The notes beneath the pieces were generated by a model. The model worked only from the letters and a program-made list of their open reading frames with translations, was not told where the DNA came from and ran no database searches. Source: Epiperipatus broadwayi (taxonomy: Eukaryota > Onychophora > Udeonychophora > Euonychophora > Peripatidae). Taken from it: a DNA stretch of 64,000 nt. The stretch lies in the NCBI GenBank assembly GCA_028023455.1, contig JAQFVV010001076.1, forward strand, positions 1-64,000, in the 5' to 3' direction. The stretch's first letter is position 1. Every line of letters starts with the position of its first letter. A program made the position numbers and the translations under genes. Below, piece by piece: positions 23,300-35,575 of this stretch.

Positions 23300-23875
23300 A
23301 CACAGTAAAATGGCGATAATCAAAAATTACAGATTTGGTAAAAGATTAAAAATTTAACAAAACCCCCCTGATTGGTCACAAAATCTAACACAGAATATCT
23401 ACCCAATCAATGACAAAATTCAAACAAAAAACAAAAAAAAACAAAAAAAAACACTACATTCCCTCCTAATCAAGCTTAAATTCTATTTAAATTAAAATAA
23501 ATATAAAAATAAAAAATCCAAAATTAAAAATTAAAATATACATATGTGCATACATAGAAAAATTAAACTATGCTCACATACAAAAAATAGCTGTGCTCAC
23601 ATTAATATTCATTAAAAACTAAAATACTTATACATTTTAAAAATTATAGTTAGTGCAAAGTACAATAATTTATAACTAATTATTTATCTATAAACCAATT
23701 AAACACAGATATTAAACATCCATGTAACCAATCTTTACATAAAAAAACCTCATATAAGAAAATGTTTACATAAAAACACACATATAGAAATATTAAACAT
23801 CCATGTAACCAATCTTTACATAAAAAAACCTCATATAAGAAAATGTTTACATAAAAACACACATATAGAAATCAT
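23300..23875 (-). mobile_element. 3' non-coding region of the minus-strand PLE (copy B), with a ~105-bp internal duplication
   Basis: This follows the stop of the GIY-YIG frame at 23876 on the minus strand. It is colinear with copy A but includes an extra direct duplication: ATTAAACATCCATGTAACCA occurs at about 23713 and again at about 23792. The repeat of CMCFYVNIFLYEVF-type words in the short frame there comes from this duplication and is not a protein. Confidence 0.8.
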
Positions 23876-24361
23876 TTAGGAGACCAGGTAACCCAGAGAT
23901 GTAATAATTCCAGTGTTCAAATTCAATCCATGCGGTTCTAAGGTCTTGAATTTAAAAATAAAAAAACTCTCCTTTTGTTTCCTCTCCCTTGTAGAAGAAA
24001 AACCTTCCTGAAGAATCACTACTTTTAAATCATCAATTGAATGATTCGGTAAGTTAAAATGTTTTGAAACCGGTCTATCTTTATTCTTATGCAAAATGTC
24101 AAATCTATGATTAGTCATTCTGACATGTAAACTATTTGCTGACTCACCTATATACTGGTTTAAACATCTACTACACTCTATCAAATATATCAAATTAACA
24201 CTTTTACATGTAACATAATTAGGAATATACCATTTGAAATTACAATTCTTAGTACTAAAGACCACTTTTGTCACAACAATATGTTTACATGTAAAACATC
24301 TTTTATCTTTACATGGAGAACATCCTTTTTCCTGTACAGAACTACTAATAAAATTTGTTTT

Positions 24362-24364
<3 letters not shown>
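23876..24364 (-). CDS. GIY-YIG endonuclease domain of a Penelope-like element (5'-truncated)
   Basis: Minus-strand open frame of up to 175 codons. The first ~13 residues are only translated (CA)n/(TA)n, so the genuine part starts near NKTNFISSS. It has a Cys4 zinc-binding-like linker (Cys28, 31, 36, 39 in GCSPCKDKRCFTCKHI), then the GIY-YIG core: LIYLIECSRC (71-80) and QYIGES (83-88), Arg95 and His99 (HVRMTNHR), Glu145 in QKESFF and Asn near 161-163 in GLNLN. These match the catalytic tyrosines, Arg, Glu and Asn known for GIY-YIG nucleases, and the family nicks target DNA for PLE insertion. No reverse transcriptase precedes it; the frame is cut off by the microsatellite. It is different in sequence from the GIY-YIG fragments at 18.4 and 48.7 kb, so two PLE lineages are present. 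Expression is doubtful because no start or promoter is evident. Confidence 0.88.

Positions 24365-24404
<40 letters not shown>
24365..24404. repeat. (TA)n(CA)n microsatellite truncating the PLE
   Basis: About 15 TA units run into about 5 CA units at the exact 5' limit of the GIY-YIG domain. Confidence 0.95.
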
Positions 24405-27130
24405 ACGTAAGATTAAAACATTGATTTCAATTTTAGATAATCTATGGTACATAATTTATGATGTTTATTTTCCATTATCTTCTACTGACAATTCTTGAAG
24501 AAACATTTATTATGATTTATTTTTTAATAATTTTTTCCAGATTTTTTAGTATATGTTATATCATAGTCGTCTAACTTCAGAACATTTATTTTTAAATTAT
24601 AATTTTGAATTTCTTAATAGGAAATAATTTTATAAAAAACTATGAGTTGATATATCTAAATACTATATTTATTTATTTAAAAATGCTGAGTTCTATTTAT
24701 TTATTTTATGTACCAATAAATGATTTATTTATTTAGTAATTTATAAAGAAATACACTATTTCATTGTAAATTTTCACTACTTAAAAATACTCTTATAATT
24801 TATAACTTTTGATTTATTTAAAATTTTAGATAACGATGACTATTTCTGCAAGTTAGAACAGTAAATATTTTAATCAGTTATTTCATTAACCAAAAAGAAA
24901 ATATAAATGCAATTGATATGGGAACTCAAAATATTTTGAATCTAGATAAAAGTAAATTGCGCATAGGCCATAAGAAGAAATATCATCATTAGTTACTAGA
25001 TATATTTTGCTCTCTTATGAAGATAGATGAATATAATCATGCAGTAAGATAATTATTAGAATGGTAGGACGTTTACAATTGAAATGTGATATTTTAAGCA
25101 AATATTTTTTAAGAATAGCATATTCATTGACTTTTTTTTTTTGGAAACTATTTTGCAAACTAAAACAAAGTTCAGAGAAAATACTAAACTTTAGAGTACA
25201 ATCAGAAGTCAGAAGAAAGGTGTAAATGAATAAAAAGAAAATTTCTTGGTGCAACTTGTTTTTATCCTGAAACCTACACATACATATATCTGTGTAAGTA
25301 AATCTAATGTCTGTTTTGTCACCAGATTGAAATAGGCAATAAAGTGAGACTTTGTATTTAAATATATTTTCCTAAAATCATCAAATTGGAAAAGAATAAA
25401 TATCTTTATGCTGTTCTTCCATAAAATAATAATCAGAAAATAATAAATTCTTACACCAGCTATATAAATATCAATTTTTTTATATACATAAAAAAGCTTT
25501 TTTCAGCAGCTGATTTGGTGCCCTTTTCAAATGATAACATCTAAATATATTTATATATTTAATAAATATTTATATTTAATAGATATTTTGGTATTTCATC
25601 GATTGACAATTTTAAATTAGGCTCTTTGGTAATTTTAAAATGTGCAGGTTTTAAAACTTGCTCAGGTGCCTAAATTTATCAGTCAAGTTGTGCGTTTATG
25701 CAAATATATTCTAAGCATATTTATGTTTATAAGTATGAAATTTATATTAATTGGATTTTTTTATTAATGTTTGAAAATAATTATGTAGTATTTTAATGGA
25801 AATCTCAACTATTTAATCCATTACATTCTAAATTAAGTTGAGTTCCTTTAAAAAATCTAAAAAAGTGTTAAATTTTAAATGAAAGAAAAAAATTAAAATG
25901 AGCACATTTTTTTTTTATAGATGGTGTTAAAAAAATATTTATAAAATGTCAGAATAATTGGATGGCTTTCAACAGTTGGAATTTATAAATAATATAATTG
26001 ATTTAGTGCATCATGCTTAACATATAAAAAATGTTACATGTTATGACAATTATATGATCTCACAATAACAAAATGAATTTAAGTATCTTTACTTAATCAT
26101 TAATATATATTCAGTCTAAAAGTATGTATCTATATATAAATATATGTACTCAATTTTACTAACTTCTCAGTCTGAAGTCAAGTAAAATAATTGGATGAAA
26201 GAATAATGTGATCACGTGATAGACTTTGATAATCTACCAGTGATAGTTTCCTCCTTTTTGCACAATTTATTCTAGCATTTCAATTTTAGCTATTGTATAA
26301 ACTGTAATGAGTTTTAACATTATTAAGATATATATTTATGTATATATTTAAAACAGATAACCTTTTTTTTTCAGTTTTGTAAGTAGAATACAATAATAAC
26401 GGAATACTAATATTAATGAATACCTCTCCCTCCTTCTTTTTCTCCTCTTTCTACTACTGCTAATAATATGAAATTCAGTAATTTCTCTCGTGATTGACCT
26501 TCATCCATGGAAATTGTTTTATTTTATGATTACGGATTTTAAATTCGAAAAGCAAATAAAAATAATTAATATATAATATTTAATAACATTTGGAAAATTA
26601 TAAAATTTTAATATAAAAGAATTTATTATTTTCATTTGCAATTATATTTCTTTTATATGTTGTCTTAAAAGAAATTTGTGCCAATACTCATTTAATAAAG
26701 CAGTCTAACAATGATGTTTTCAAACATCAGTTGACAGTAGTTTCTAGATTAGAAGTAAAGTAAATACCAGTTTACAAATGGAAAATAAATTCCAACAGGA
26801 TTAAATCGAAGTAAAAATACAAAAACTTGAAAGCTGATTTTTTATTTAGTACATGTTTTTTTTATTTATTTGATATTTAACGATTCACAAATATTATAAA
26901 GAAATGTGTAGAGATTACAGCTAGGATATCATTCTTTAATGGATTTATTAAGTATTTTATCATTGTTATTGCATGCATAGATTTGACAGTCAATTATTAT
27001 GTGTTTTATGGATTGTGTTTGGCTATACCTCCATAAGTTGATCTTAGAAAAACAAGTAATAATAACAATGATTATTATTAAAATTATTAAAAGTATTAAT
27101 TAAAAGTTCTTACATTATTCTAGTTTTAAA
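24405..27130. other. anonymous AT-rich sequence
   Basis: Long AT-rich stretch with poly-A/T runs. The short frames show no recognisable domain. No RNA gene or repeat found. Confidence 0.5.
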
Positions 27131-27132
27131 AT

Positions 27133-27143
27133 TATTGTTGTTG

Positions 27144-27217
<74 letters not shown>
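27133..27217. repeat. (TTG)n(TTA)n trinucleotide microsatellite
   Basis: Four TTG units followed by about 24 TTA units. Confidence 0.97.
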
Positions 27218-27937
27218 GAATATTTAGATAAAATGACATTTAAACACCAAAAATGATAGGTTGAGCTTCACCGCTAGGAATTTTTAGCTTTCAAGTCTAT
27301 TATTCTACTATTCTTTAAATAAGTTGATTAAAATGCAATTGACAGTTTATCTAAAATATTGGATTAGAGATTTTTATGTTAAGGTATCCACATGTAGTAG
27401 ATTATGTTGCAGTTATTATTATGATTATTATATATTTAATCACCATTTTGTGAGTATGTGTATTTGTGTTAAAAAGTGTTTTTTCTTGTTTACTTTCAAC
27501 ATTTTTTTTTTTTTTTTGTAAAACAGAGTTTGTTATTGTTTTTTGACTTTTTTTTTTTTTTTGTTATTAAAAGATTTTGTTCATTTTTGTAATTTTTCTG
27601 TGATTATAAATTTCCAAAGAAAAAAAAGGATTATTTAATGAAATTATTGTACTTAAAATCTATCAGTTTTAGAATCATAATCTATGAAAGGAATAATAAT
27701 AAGTAGATTGATGACATCTGTAAATGATTTTGTAAAAAGCTTAGGACTATGGAAGAATGTTTAGAGTATAATAAATATTCTTTATGGTTGTTTGAAAGGA
27801 AAAAAAAAGCAACAATTATAAATATTTTTATCTAGAATTTCTATGTACATAATATTTGTATATGTATTAGATTTTTGAAATTGGTACAATTTAGTCCTTT
27901 TAATTTTTCAACAGGGAACAATATATATATATATAAC

Positions 27938-28029
27938 TGTAATATAGAGAGCATACCAATAGCTCAAACAAGCTCTTATCTTATCAACTAGGAGCTTATT
28001 TGAGCTATTGGTATGCTCTCTATATTACA
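27938..28029. repeat. 92-bp hairpin repeat
   Basis: TGTAATATAGAGAGCATACC and the following AATAGCTCAAA mirror TTGAGCTATTGGTATGCTCT...TTACA. Arms are ~38 bp around a ~16-bp loop, bordered on the left by (TA)n. It resembles a small MITE or a folded terminal-repeat relic. Confidence 0.8.
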
Positions 28030-28552
28030 TATTTGTAAGTACAAGCTTATAAAAGCAATGTCATGCTGTATATGACTTGCTTTATTGAATACTATAATTT
28101 TACTTTTAAGGCCTTGGCAATCATAAGACTATTAATATGTGGTAGATCTGAATTTAGTTTAGTCCCATATAGCTATTTAAGTTAGATAGCTGGAGTCAAA
28201 GACCTTTTCATGTCCCAAAACTTCAGAGTTTCTACTTAAATATTATGTATTAAATAAATGCTGGTTTTGAGTTGATATTTTAGATCTAGTGTCTGAATGT
28301 TCTAGCTCCTCACTGAGGTGAGCCATCTTGAGTCACACTATATATGACTTACTTTATTGATTAATATATAACTGTAAGTATAATTTATTTATTTATATAA
28401 AAATTGTAAAATGTCATTATGATTAGCAGATCTCTTGTAAATGAAGATGCTCATTTTAATTTTAGAAGAAAAAATATGACACCAGCAAAATAAAACAAAA
28501 ATGTTAAATGTATATTTTGCAATGACTATACAAACCTATCTCTTTAATTAAA
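28030..28552. repeat. possible interspersed repeat with short direct repeats
   Basis: Two similar blocks, CTGTATATGACTTGCTTTAT (about 28064) and CTATATATGACTTACTTTAT (about 28338), border a less AT-rich 270-bp stretch containing GCTCCTCACTGAGGTGAGCC, itself a short palindrome. This could be an inserted repeat or a weak tandem duplication. The family is unknown. Confidence 0.35.
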
Positions 28553-28804
28553 GGGGATTTGAACACAGATTTTCAAGTTCTCTTCAGCTATTCCCTCCAT
28601 CTTATATAACTGATATACATGACCACATACATGTGAAAATGATAAATGATTTCCAATATACCAGCACTCATCAGTTGATACAGATCATCATCTCTCACAC
28701 ATTCGAGATCATTTATCTTTTTCACATTATGTGGTCATGGATATGAGTTATATATGATGAAATGAATAACTGAAGGGAGTTTGAAAGTCTGTGTTTAAAT
28801 TCCC
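28553..28804. mobile_element. palindromic repeat (family A, copy 2)
   Basis: Shorter copy of the 17673-18065 palindrome. The left arm begins GGGGATTTGAACACAGATTT and the right arm ends GTCTGTGTTTAAATTCCCT. The loop region around CAGATCATCATCTCTCACAC corresponds to the other copy's inner segment with an internal deletion. Confidence 0.78.
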
Positions 28805-30566
28805 TCTAATTACATCTAAAGTTCAGTATATACATTATATTTTTATTCAAATCTATCTATTTATATTCTCCAACAATGATTGAAACTTTCATTACACTAA
28901 TCGAGGTTTTTTTTTAATATAGTAGTTTATTTTATCTTATATTATATATTTATTTGTATAACTTCTATAAATGAAATATAAAATTTATAAACAAGATGTA
29001 TTACTTGGTCTGTAGATGATTTGTGGGCGTCTTGCATCATATGCATGACTTTAATAATATAATTGATATTTATTAACTTCATATTTTTTATCACATTACT
29101 TTATTTAAAATAAAAAAAAGAAAAGAAAAGCCAACTCATGAGCACCTGTAAATATATGATATATCCCTCATTAAATGTGACAGTTGCATCGTATTACAAT
29201 TGTTTGATTTCCCGTATGGTTTAATGTAATGATAAAGTGTTGCAAAACTTAAAATCTATAGATCATAGTTCCAGTTCCAATTGCTTATATTTCCCAAACT
29301 TTTTAAGAATTTCTGAACAGTAAGGCATTTATTTATTCTTTCTTTTGTTTTTAGCACATTGCCATTAATCTTACCATTCAAATTATTGTAGAATAATTAT
29401 ATTTTATTAAACAATAGATAGATGTTTATTACTGACAATTATTGGATAGTTAATTCCTTTATAGGTTTAATTTCGGGCACAAGTTTAAGGCTTTTTACTT
29501 AAAGTAATAAAACATTTATTGAGTGTATTAGTTTACTTTATATTCACATTATTTGATTGCATTATAAATTTATTCATATAATTTTTTCACATGAAATTCA
29601 AGTCTGCTAAAGATAAAATATTTCTGTAATCTTAAGAAATAAATGTAGGTGAAACAGTTAGGCGCGAATATGTCAAGTCGGCATTGTGTACTGAGAATGC
29701 TAAAAAAAAAAAAAAAAAAAAAATTGTATTAAATCCTTGAAATAATTATCAGAGTGGGCAAGAATTTCTATACATAGGTAAGGATTTAAATTATTTTTAT
29801 TAAATAATTTATTCTGTATAATATGAAAACATAAATATCAGAATAAAAAAAAAAACTACTTTTTTTTTGTTATAATTAAATCGTTTTATTTTTAATTTGA
29901 AATGAGAACAAAAAGAACCTAAATGTTTACATTTATAAAAAGTTGCCGTCTTAAGTTTTTTGAACTGAAATAAATTTATAAACTTTTATAGATTTTTATT
30001 TTATTTTGTTTTTAGATTTAGAATTAACTCAAGGATTGTCAGTGCATTTCCTAAAAATTACAATCATCTCTTTTATATTTCAAATATATTATTATTGATG
30101 TTAAAAAAACAAACGAACAATATAACGCCTATATGATGTACTTGGTCAACCAGGTCATTGAAATATTTGCAAACTTTCAAAATTTCTGCGTGATGTTATC
30201 ACCTACATTAGGGGCAGTAATTCAAATTTTATTTCTCTACATTCATTATAAGTTTGATATCTGACCCTGCAAATATATATATATTTAAAATATTGATGAT
30301 ATAACTTATAGGGCGTTTTTATTTTTATTAGTAGAAATATGCCTTGACTGCGAATTTGAATTATGCATACATATTATAAACAATATTTTTGATAAAATTA
30401 TTAGTTTTGCTAAACTTTTGGAAAAACTTTGGTTAAAGTTTCATTGGTAATAAAAAAATAAATAGAATTTTGCTTAAGAATCTTGTTTTTAATTAAAAAC
30501 AGTTATTTATTTATTGAAAAAGAAATATTCAAAATGGTGAAGATATTTGTTATAATAAAATTTTAA
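28805..30566. other. anonymous AT-rich sequence with one poly-A run
   Basis: No coding frame. A 22-bp poly-A run (29702-29723) follows a short, less AT-rich piece (GTTAGGCGCGAATATGTCAA, about 29658), which might be a fragment of a retroposed transcript. The rest shows nothing recognisable. Confidence 0.4.
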
Positions 30567-30580
30567 CAATTATTGTTTAT

Positions 30581-30658
30581 ATATATATATCAAAGCGTTG
30601 ACCGGGAAGTGAACCCGGGCCAACTGCTTGCGATAGGCCACTAATCGCTTGACAACAC
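30581..30658 (-). mobile_element. tRNA-derived SINE head with perfect 11-bp target-site duplications
   Basis: The minus strand reads as a short tRNA-like sequence with a B box in CCCGGGTTCACTTCCCGG and a D-arm-like AGCGATTAGTGGCC. The first and last ~6 bases can pair (GTGTTG with TCAACGC, allowing G-T). It is flanked on both sides by TTATTGTTTAT (30570-30580 and 30659-30669), the direct repeat expected when a LINE machinery inserts a SINE. The downstream side ends in a short (AT)n tail. The insert is only ~78 bp, so it is little more than the tRNA head. Confidence 0.8.
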
Positions 30659-31568
30659 TTATTGTTTATTAGGCAGTGGTATAGAGTAGATAGAAAGCAT
30701 TGCATACAATCATAAATAAAAATAAACTATTTACTTGATTGCCCATTATCTGAATTTTTTTTTAGTTATTGAATTTATTTTCTTGCACACACATATATAT
30801 ATATATATGTTGAAATGCTTCAATCTCATTACTTAATTATTTTACCTACGAAAATGAAGAGTTGATATATATGATATATGAAAATTTTATAAACTTAGTT
30901 ATTAGAGGTAGATGGAATGTAAAATAGTAAAGTCGTATCATTGAGTGAAAGGAGAAAATACATAAAAATTGAAGTGGGAGGGAAATCACATATTAAATAA
31001 ATAAAAAAAAAGTGTGTAAACACACACATTATAAACTATTGCTGATTTTGTTTATTAATCCAAGTCATAAAATGTGATATTGTATAAAATTAATAGCTAA
31101 TATTTAAAGAAATCCCTAACTACTTAAACACATATTTCAGACATTTTGAAATATTTCCACGGATTCAAAAATTTAAATCATATTGTATTCATTGAATAAG
31201 GTTCATGGGAGGTGATTGAAAGATTATAAAGCAAAATAATTAAAGTTAATATTTCTTATGATATGAATGAAAGGAGATGTCATTGAATTTTTAATGATGA
31301 ATATATTAGTGATGAATTAAAACTTTATTATTTATAAATTTTATAATGATTTCAAATCCAGATTTAGATTTATGTAAATAAGTGTTTTAGAAATTAATGT
31401 ATGGATTGAAAAATTGAATATGTAGGAAACATTTTACTTGTTTGTAAAATATAGAATTTACTTTTTTATTTTATTTATTTTTAATAATTAATTTATATAA
31501 AAGTATTAAACTGCTAAACATAACACGATCACTATTCTTTATGATTACACATGCTGTTTACACAGAGG

Positions 31569-31849
31569 CTAAACTCTCCATACAGTAGTGCCACTCAGTG
31601 CAAGCCAGAGTAATCAATGGATGCAGGAAGGTTTATGCACAAAATCTCTATCTAGTGCCTACTCATCTAATATTCTCAGACTACTTTCTAGCTTGTGGCT
31701 AGGTGCAGTGCTCTCAGATCCAAGGCTCCTCACCAATGAATGCCATAATCTAAAAACTATTCTGGGATATTGGATGAATAAGCACTAGATAGAGATTTTA
31801 TGCACAAATCATCCTGCATCGAGTGACACTACTATATGGGGAGTTTAGT
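31569..31849. mobile_element. palindromic MITE (family B, copy 1), ~280 bp
   Basis: The left arm from CTAAACTCTCCATACAGTAG is mirrored by the right arm ending CACTACTATATGGGGAGTTTAG. Long matching arms include the segments with TCTATCTAGTGCCTACTCAT and ATGAATAAGCACTAGATAGA. The middle contains GGTGCAGTGCTCTCAGATCC. Three related copies occur at 54.2, 54.6 and 55.6 kb. The 66-residue frame inside it is accidental. Confidence 0.85.
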
Positions 31850-31936
31850 CTTTGCATTATATAAAAGTAGTTTTACATTTAAAAGTCAATTTTTTTAACT
31901 TCAGTTTTCATAAACTTGTTTGAAGTTTAAAATGAA

Positions 31937-32071
<135 letters not shown>

Positions 32072-34003
32072 GTTATTTTTCATAGTCACTTTATTAATTA
32101 AATGAATCATTAACCAAAATCTCACCAAAAGATAAACATTTTATCTAATAAACAATATATATATATATATATTTAAAAAACAGATAATATTGTTTTTAAA
32201 TTTCAATTAACATATCATATGAAAGAGCAGGAGTTATGAAAAAAAATAAAAATAACAGTAATTAGTTTATTTTTGTTGTAAGTCACAGTCAATTGAAATT
32301 ACATTTAGTTGTGCTTTTATTGTGGTATTTCAGGGTTAAATACATTCACTAATCATCAGTGTTGAAGACTTTAAATATATTTTTCCAAGAACTAGCAGAT
32401 GTAATAAAAAGAAGTTAATATCGAATACTAAAAAATAAAGCTAAGTTAGAATTGTGAAATTGCATGTTATTATCATTTTCAACTACTAGTATGAAAGATA
32501 GTCATTTTATTTTATAATAAAATGATTTTCTAGTTGCAAATATTAATTGAGTTATGGAAATGTAATTGGTAGTGGAGTTTTGGATATAGAACCTAAAAGT
32601 GTGATAAGTTTGCTACTACATGTGCTACAAAATAAAGTTATCCTTAAGTTGATATCTATCTACTAAGAGAAAATATATGAAAAACTGAAAGTTTAATGGT
32701 GAATTAATATAAAATTGTCTCAGAACAATATAATGTATTAGGAATAGATTTCAGAAAAGTTACATGTATATAAATTTAGCTGTGAAAAAGCTCTACATTT
32801 GGAAGAAAACATTCATCATGATTGATTTATCTATAAAGAATAAGATTATGCTGAATACAAGCAAAAGTATTTCTCAAAATTAGATTATGCATAGTAAAAA
32901 TGAACATGGTAAAAATACTATAAGTAATACCAAAAGAGTTCTAAATAAAATAGTGAAAATTTGTAAGAACTATATATAAATTATATTATAGATAACTAAA
33001 GTATTTTCAAAATATTAACATTTAACTTTCTCAGAAGGTGTCATTTTCTTTGTTTTCAATTAACATTGAATTTTTAAGATTGAATCATTATTACTTATCA
33101 GAAAATAATAAATTTGATCACATTTGATAGATATTTTTGTTTACAAATGAAATAAAATTTAAATACTCACATTTTATTTTTAAAAATATTTAAAAAATGA
33201 GATTGTAATCAAAACAAAAAAGTTTTGCATCATCATTTCTTGAAAGATTATTTTCATTTTCCAAAATCAATTAAATATTTGTTATATGACATTTGTTTTT
33301 AAAATGTGAATGAATAAATATTTATTTCTCTTAAATCTAATGAATTATGCTTTAAAAATTTAAACTTATTAAATATTTTTTATAATATTACAATATTTTC
33401 AGACTCATCTTTATTAATTGCACTGATTACATAGTAATTAAGTATGTAAATTTCTTCAAGATAAATTTGCACTGACCAAAAATATAAAGTTCTCCTTTAA
33501 AGATAAAAAAATTATATTCAAAAATAAATTATTAATCATTTATGTTATTTATTTGTAATAATTACTGTATAATTATTGTACAAAAAAAATCTTGAATTTT
33601 AATAAATATGTAAATAAACATTTTCTTCAAACAATATCATAAAAATTAGTGATGTGATGTCAAAAGATGTTTGAATACAAAAGGGTGACTTGGCAAGGTG
33701 GAACTAAAACTCTCTTATCTTTCTGAATTTTTGCTTTTCAGACTATCTAGGAAACTCTTTTCTGAAATAAAATTTTACATTGAAATATATATAAATACTC
33801 ATATTTAAAAATGAAGCTTGAGAAAAATCACAATAGAAGATGAGTAAGTCTAAAAATGCAATATTGCATTTGGAATGATTGAAAGGCTAATTTATAAAAG
33901 ATGAATTTATTTGTAAACTTTTAATCATTCTTATGGAAGAAATTAAAAATGTTACAGAGAAATAAGATATGATATTCCATATTCAAATATAACTATATAT
34001 TTT
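32072..34003. other. anonymous AT-rich sequence
   Basis: No coding frame, tRNA-like box or clear repeat recognised. Confidence 0.5.
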
Positions 34004-34197
34004 AAATAAAGTAGTTTTTGGATTAAACTATATATTATTTTGTATTACTTCTCAAAGTTTTGATGAAACAGCAATCAACATTGTCAATAATGTTTCATCA
34101 AAATAGCAATAACAATGATGATAGCAGATGCTATTTCATCAAAATGTTGGGAAGTAATATAAATAATACATGGTTTAATTAAAAAACTACTTTATTT
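34004..34197. mobile_element. palindromic MITE-like element, ~194 bp
   Basis: AAATAAAGTAGTTTTTGGAT at the left pairs with AATTAAAAAACTACTTTATTT at the right. Further inside TGTATTACTTCTCAAAGTTTTG pairs with AAAATGTTGGGAAGTAATAT and TGATGAAACAGCA with TGCTATTTCATCA. The arms are ~70 bp with a smaller ATGTTTCATCAAAAT block in the loop. Confidence 0.78.
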
Positions 34198-34243
34198 ACA
34201 TCATATAATCATTAAAATTTTAACTATAATATATCTATAAGGT

Positions 34244-34293
34244 TGTATATATATATATATATATATCTATAAGGTTGTATATATATATATATA
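34244..34293. repeat. duplicated (TA)n with ATCTATAAGGTTG linker
   Basis: The unit ATCTATAAGGTTGTATATATA occurs twice in a row (from about 34231 and 34266), a minor tandem duplication involving TA microsatellites next to the following hairpin. Confidence 0.8.
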
Positions 34294-34355
34294 AATTGAA
34301 ATGAATGTGCTCACATGATATCATCACTAGATGAAGTTTTACCAATAGCCCACTA

Positions 34356-34461
34356 ACAAGCTTTGTTTACGTAAATGCTTGAGACCATGGTTTAAAGGTT
34401 GGAGACAATGAAAGAGATATTGAATTCTATCTCTCTCAGTGTTTATGTAAACAAAGCTTGT
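34356..34461. repeat. 106-bp hairpin repeat
   Basis: ACAAGCTTTGTTTACGTAAA and TTTATGTAAACAAAGCTTGT are inverted copies around a ~66-bp loop. (TA)n tracts lie on both sides (34244-34293 and 34518-34553). Probably another small MITE relic. Confidence 0.78.
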
Positions 34462-34514
34462 GATGTGATGCAAGCTATGAGCAAGTTACGAAATTTATAA
34501 CTTGTTTTGTTTAT

Positions 34515-34517
<3 letters not shown>

Positions 34518-34553
<36 letters not shown>
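34518..34553. repeat. (TA)n microsatellite
   Basis: Eighteen TA units. Confidence 0.95.
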
Positions 34554-34556
<3 letters not shown>

Positions 34557-35167
34557 AAAGTATTATACATTATCTTTGAACACTTTAGAAATAATATATG
34601 TAGAACAATAAAATTATTATATATTACTGAACTTGAGATAATTTTTGACATTATATTTTTTTTATGTGTGTTACATTTTAAAAAATAATAGTAGTAATAA
34701 TAAAATTAATAGTTACAGCTGTTTATTTGAGTCATATTTGTTTTGAAGTTTGCATGAATGTAAATATATAATGTACATTTAGGAGTTATTTTTGGTAATA
34801 TTTTATTATTTAGAAAAATATCAAAATGTTAACATTTATAAAGGCTATTGTTTCACAATTGAACATAATTAAAAGAATATATGACGTTGATAAAATGATA
34901 TATAAGAATTAATAATAATAGTAAGATGGATTTATAATTCATTTTAATATACTGTCTCATCACTGCATAATCACCACATATCTACACTATTACAAATGAT
35001 GACCCAACTATGACCCAGTTCTGGTGATCATTATACAAAAAGGTCATATAACTTGAAGCTCAAATATAATTACATCAGTGAAAAGATCTGTACTTTTTAT
35101 GCACAATTAATAGGAAAATGTATTGTTGGTATATATGTGGCCAAGACCATTGATGATATCCTGTTTC

Positions 35168-35575
35168 AAAAAGCTGATTATTAGTTTATTACAATTTAGA
35201 AACATCATGCTATATAAAATAAGTATCTCATTTACATATGTTTAATTTCATTTAAGAATGATGGATCATAAATTCTAGTAAATTTTGCAGGCATCATTCA
35301 TTCAGACATAGTAAAAGTAATTTAAAGTGACTGTTTAATATCTTCACACTCTCATTTCAAGTACTTAAGATTTGCCCATACTTAAACATTTGGGTTGAAA
35401 GAATATGTGGATTCATTCTATTCTTTCATAATGACTTTATCTTGTATTGGAAAATGAGAGTATTCATTTATTGTTAAGATCCACAAAGTGCATGTGCATT
35501 AGTTTAAAAAGCTGATTATTAGTTTATTACAATTCAGAAAATAAATATCTCATTTAAATATATATTATTGTAACT
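35168..35575. repeat. ~70-bp direct repeat, 338 bp apart
   Basis: AAAAAGCTGATTATTAGTTT followed by ATTACAATT(T/C)AGAAA and later TATCTCATTTA occurs at 35168 and again at 35506. The intervening sequence is not obviously repeated. This may be an old local duplication or the flanks of an insertion. Confidence 0.65.

Noticed and set aside
32325-32365. Minus-strand CTGATGATTAG ... CCCTGAAATACC as a hammerhead
   Set aside because: CUGAUGA and GAAA are both present, but the segment between them does not form a stem.
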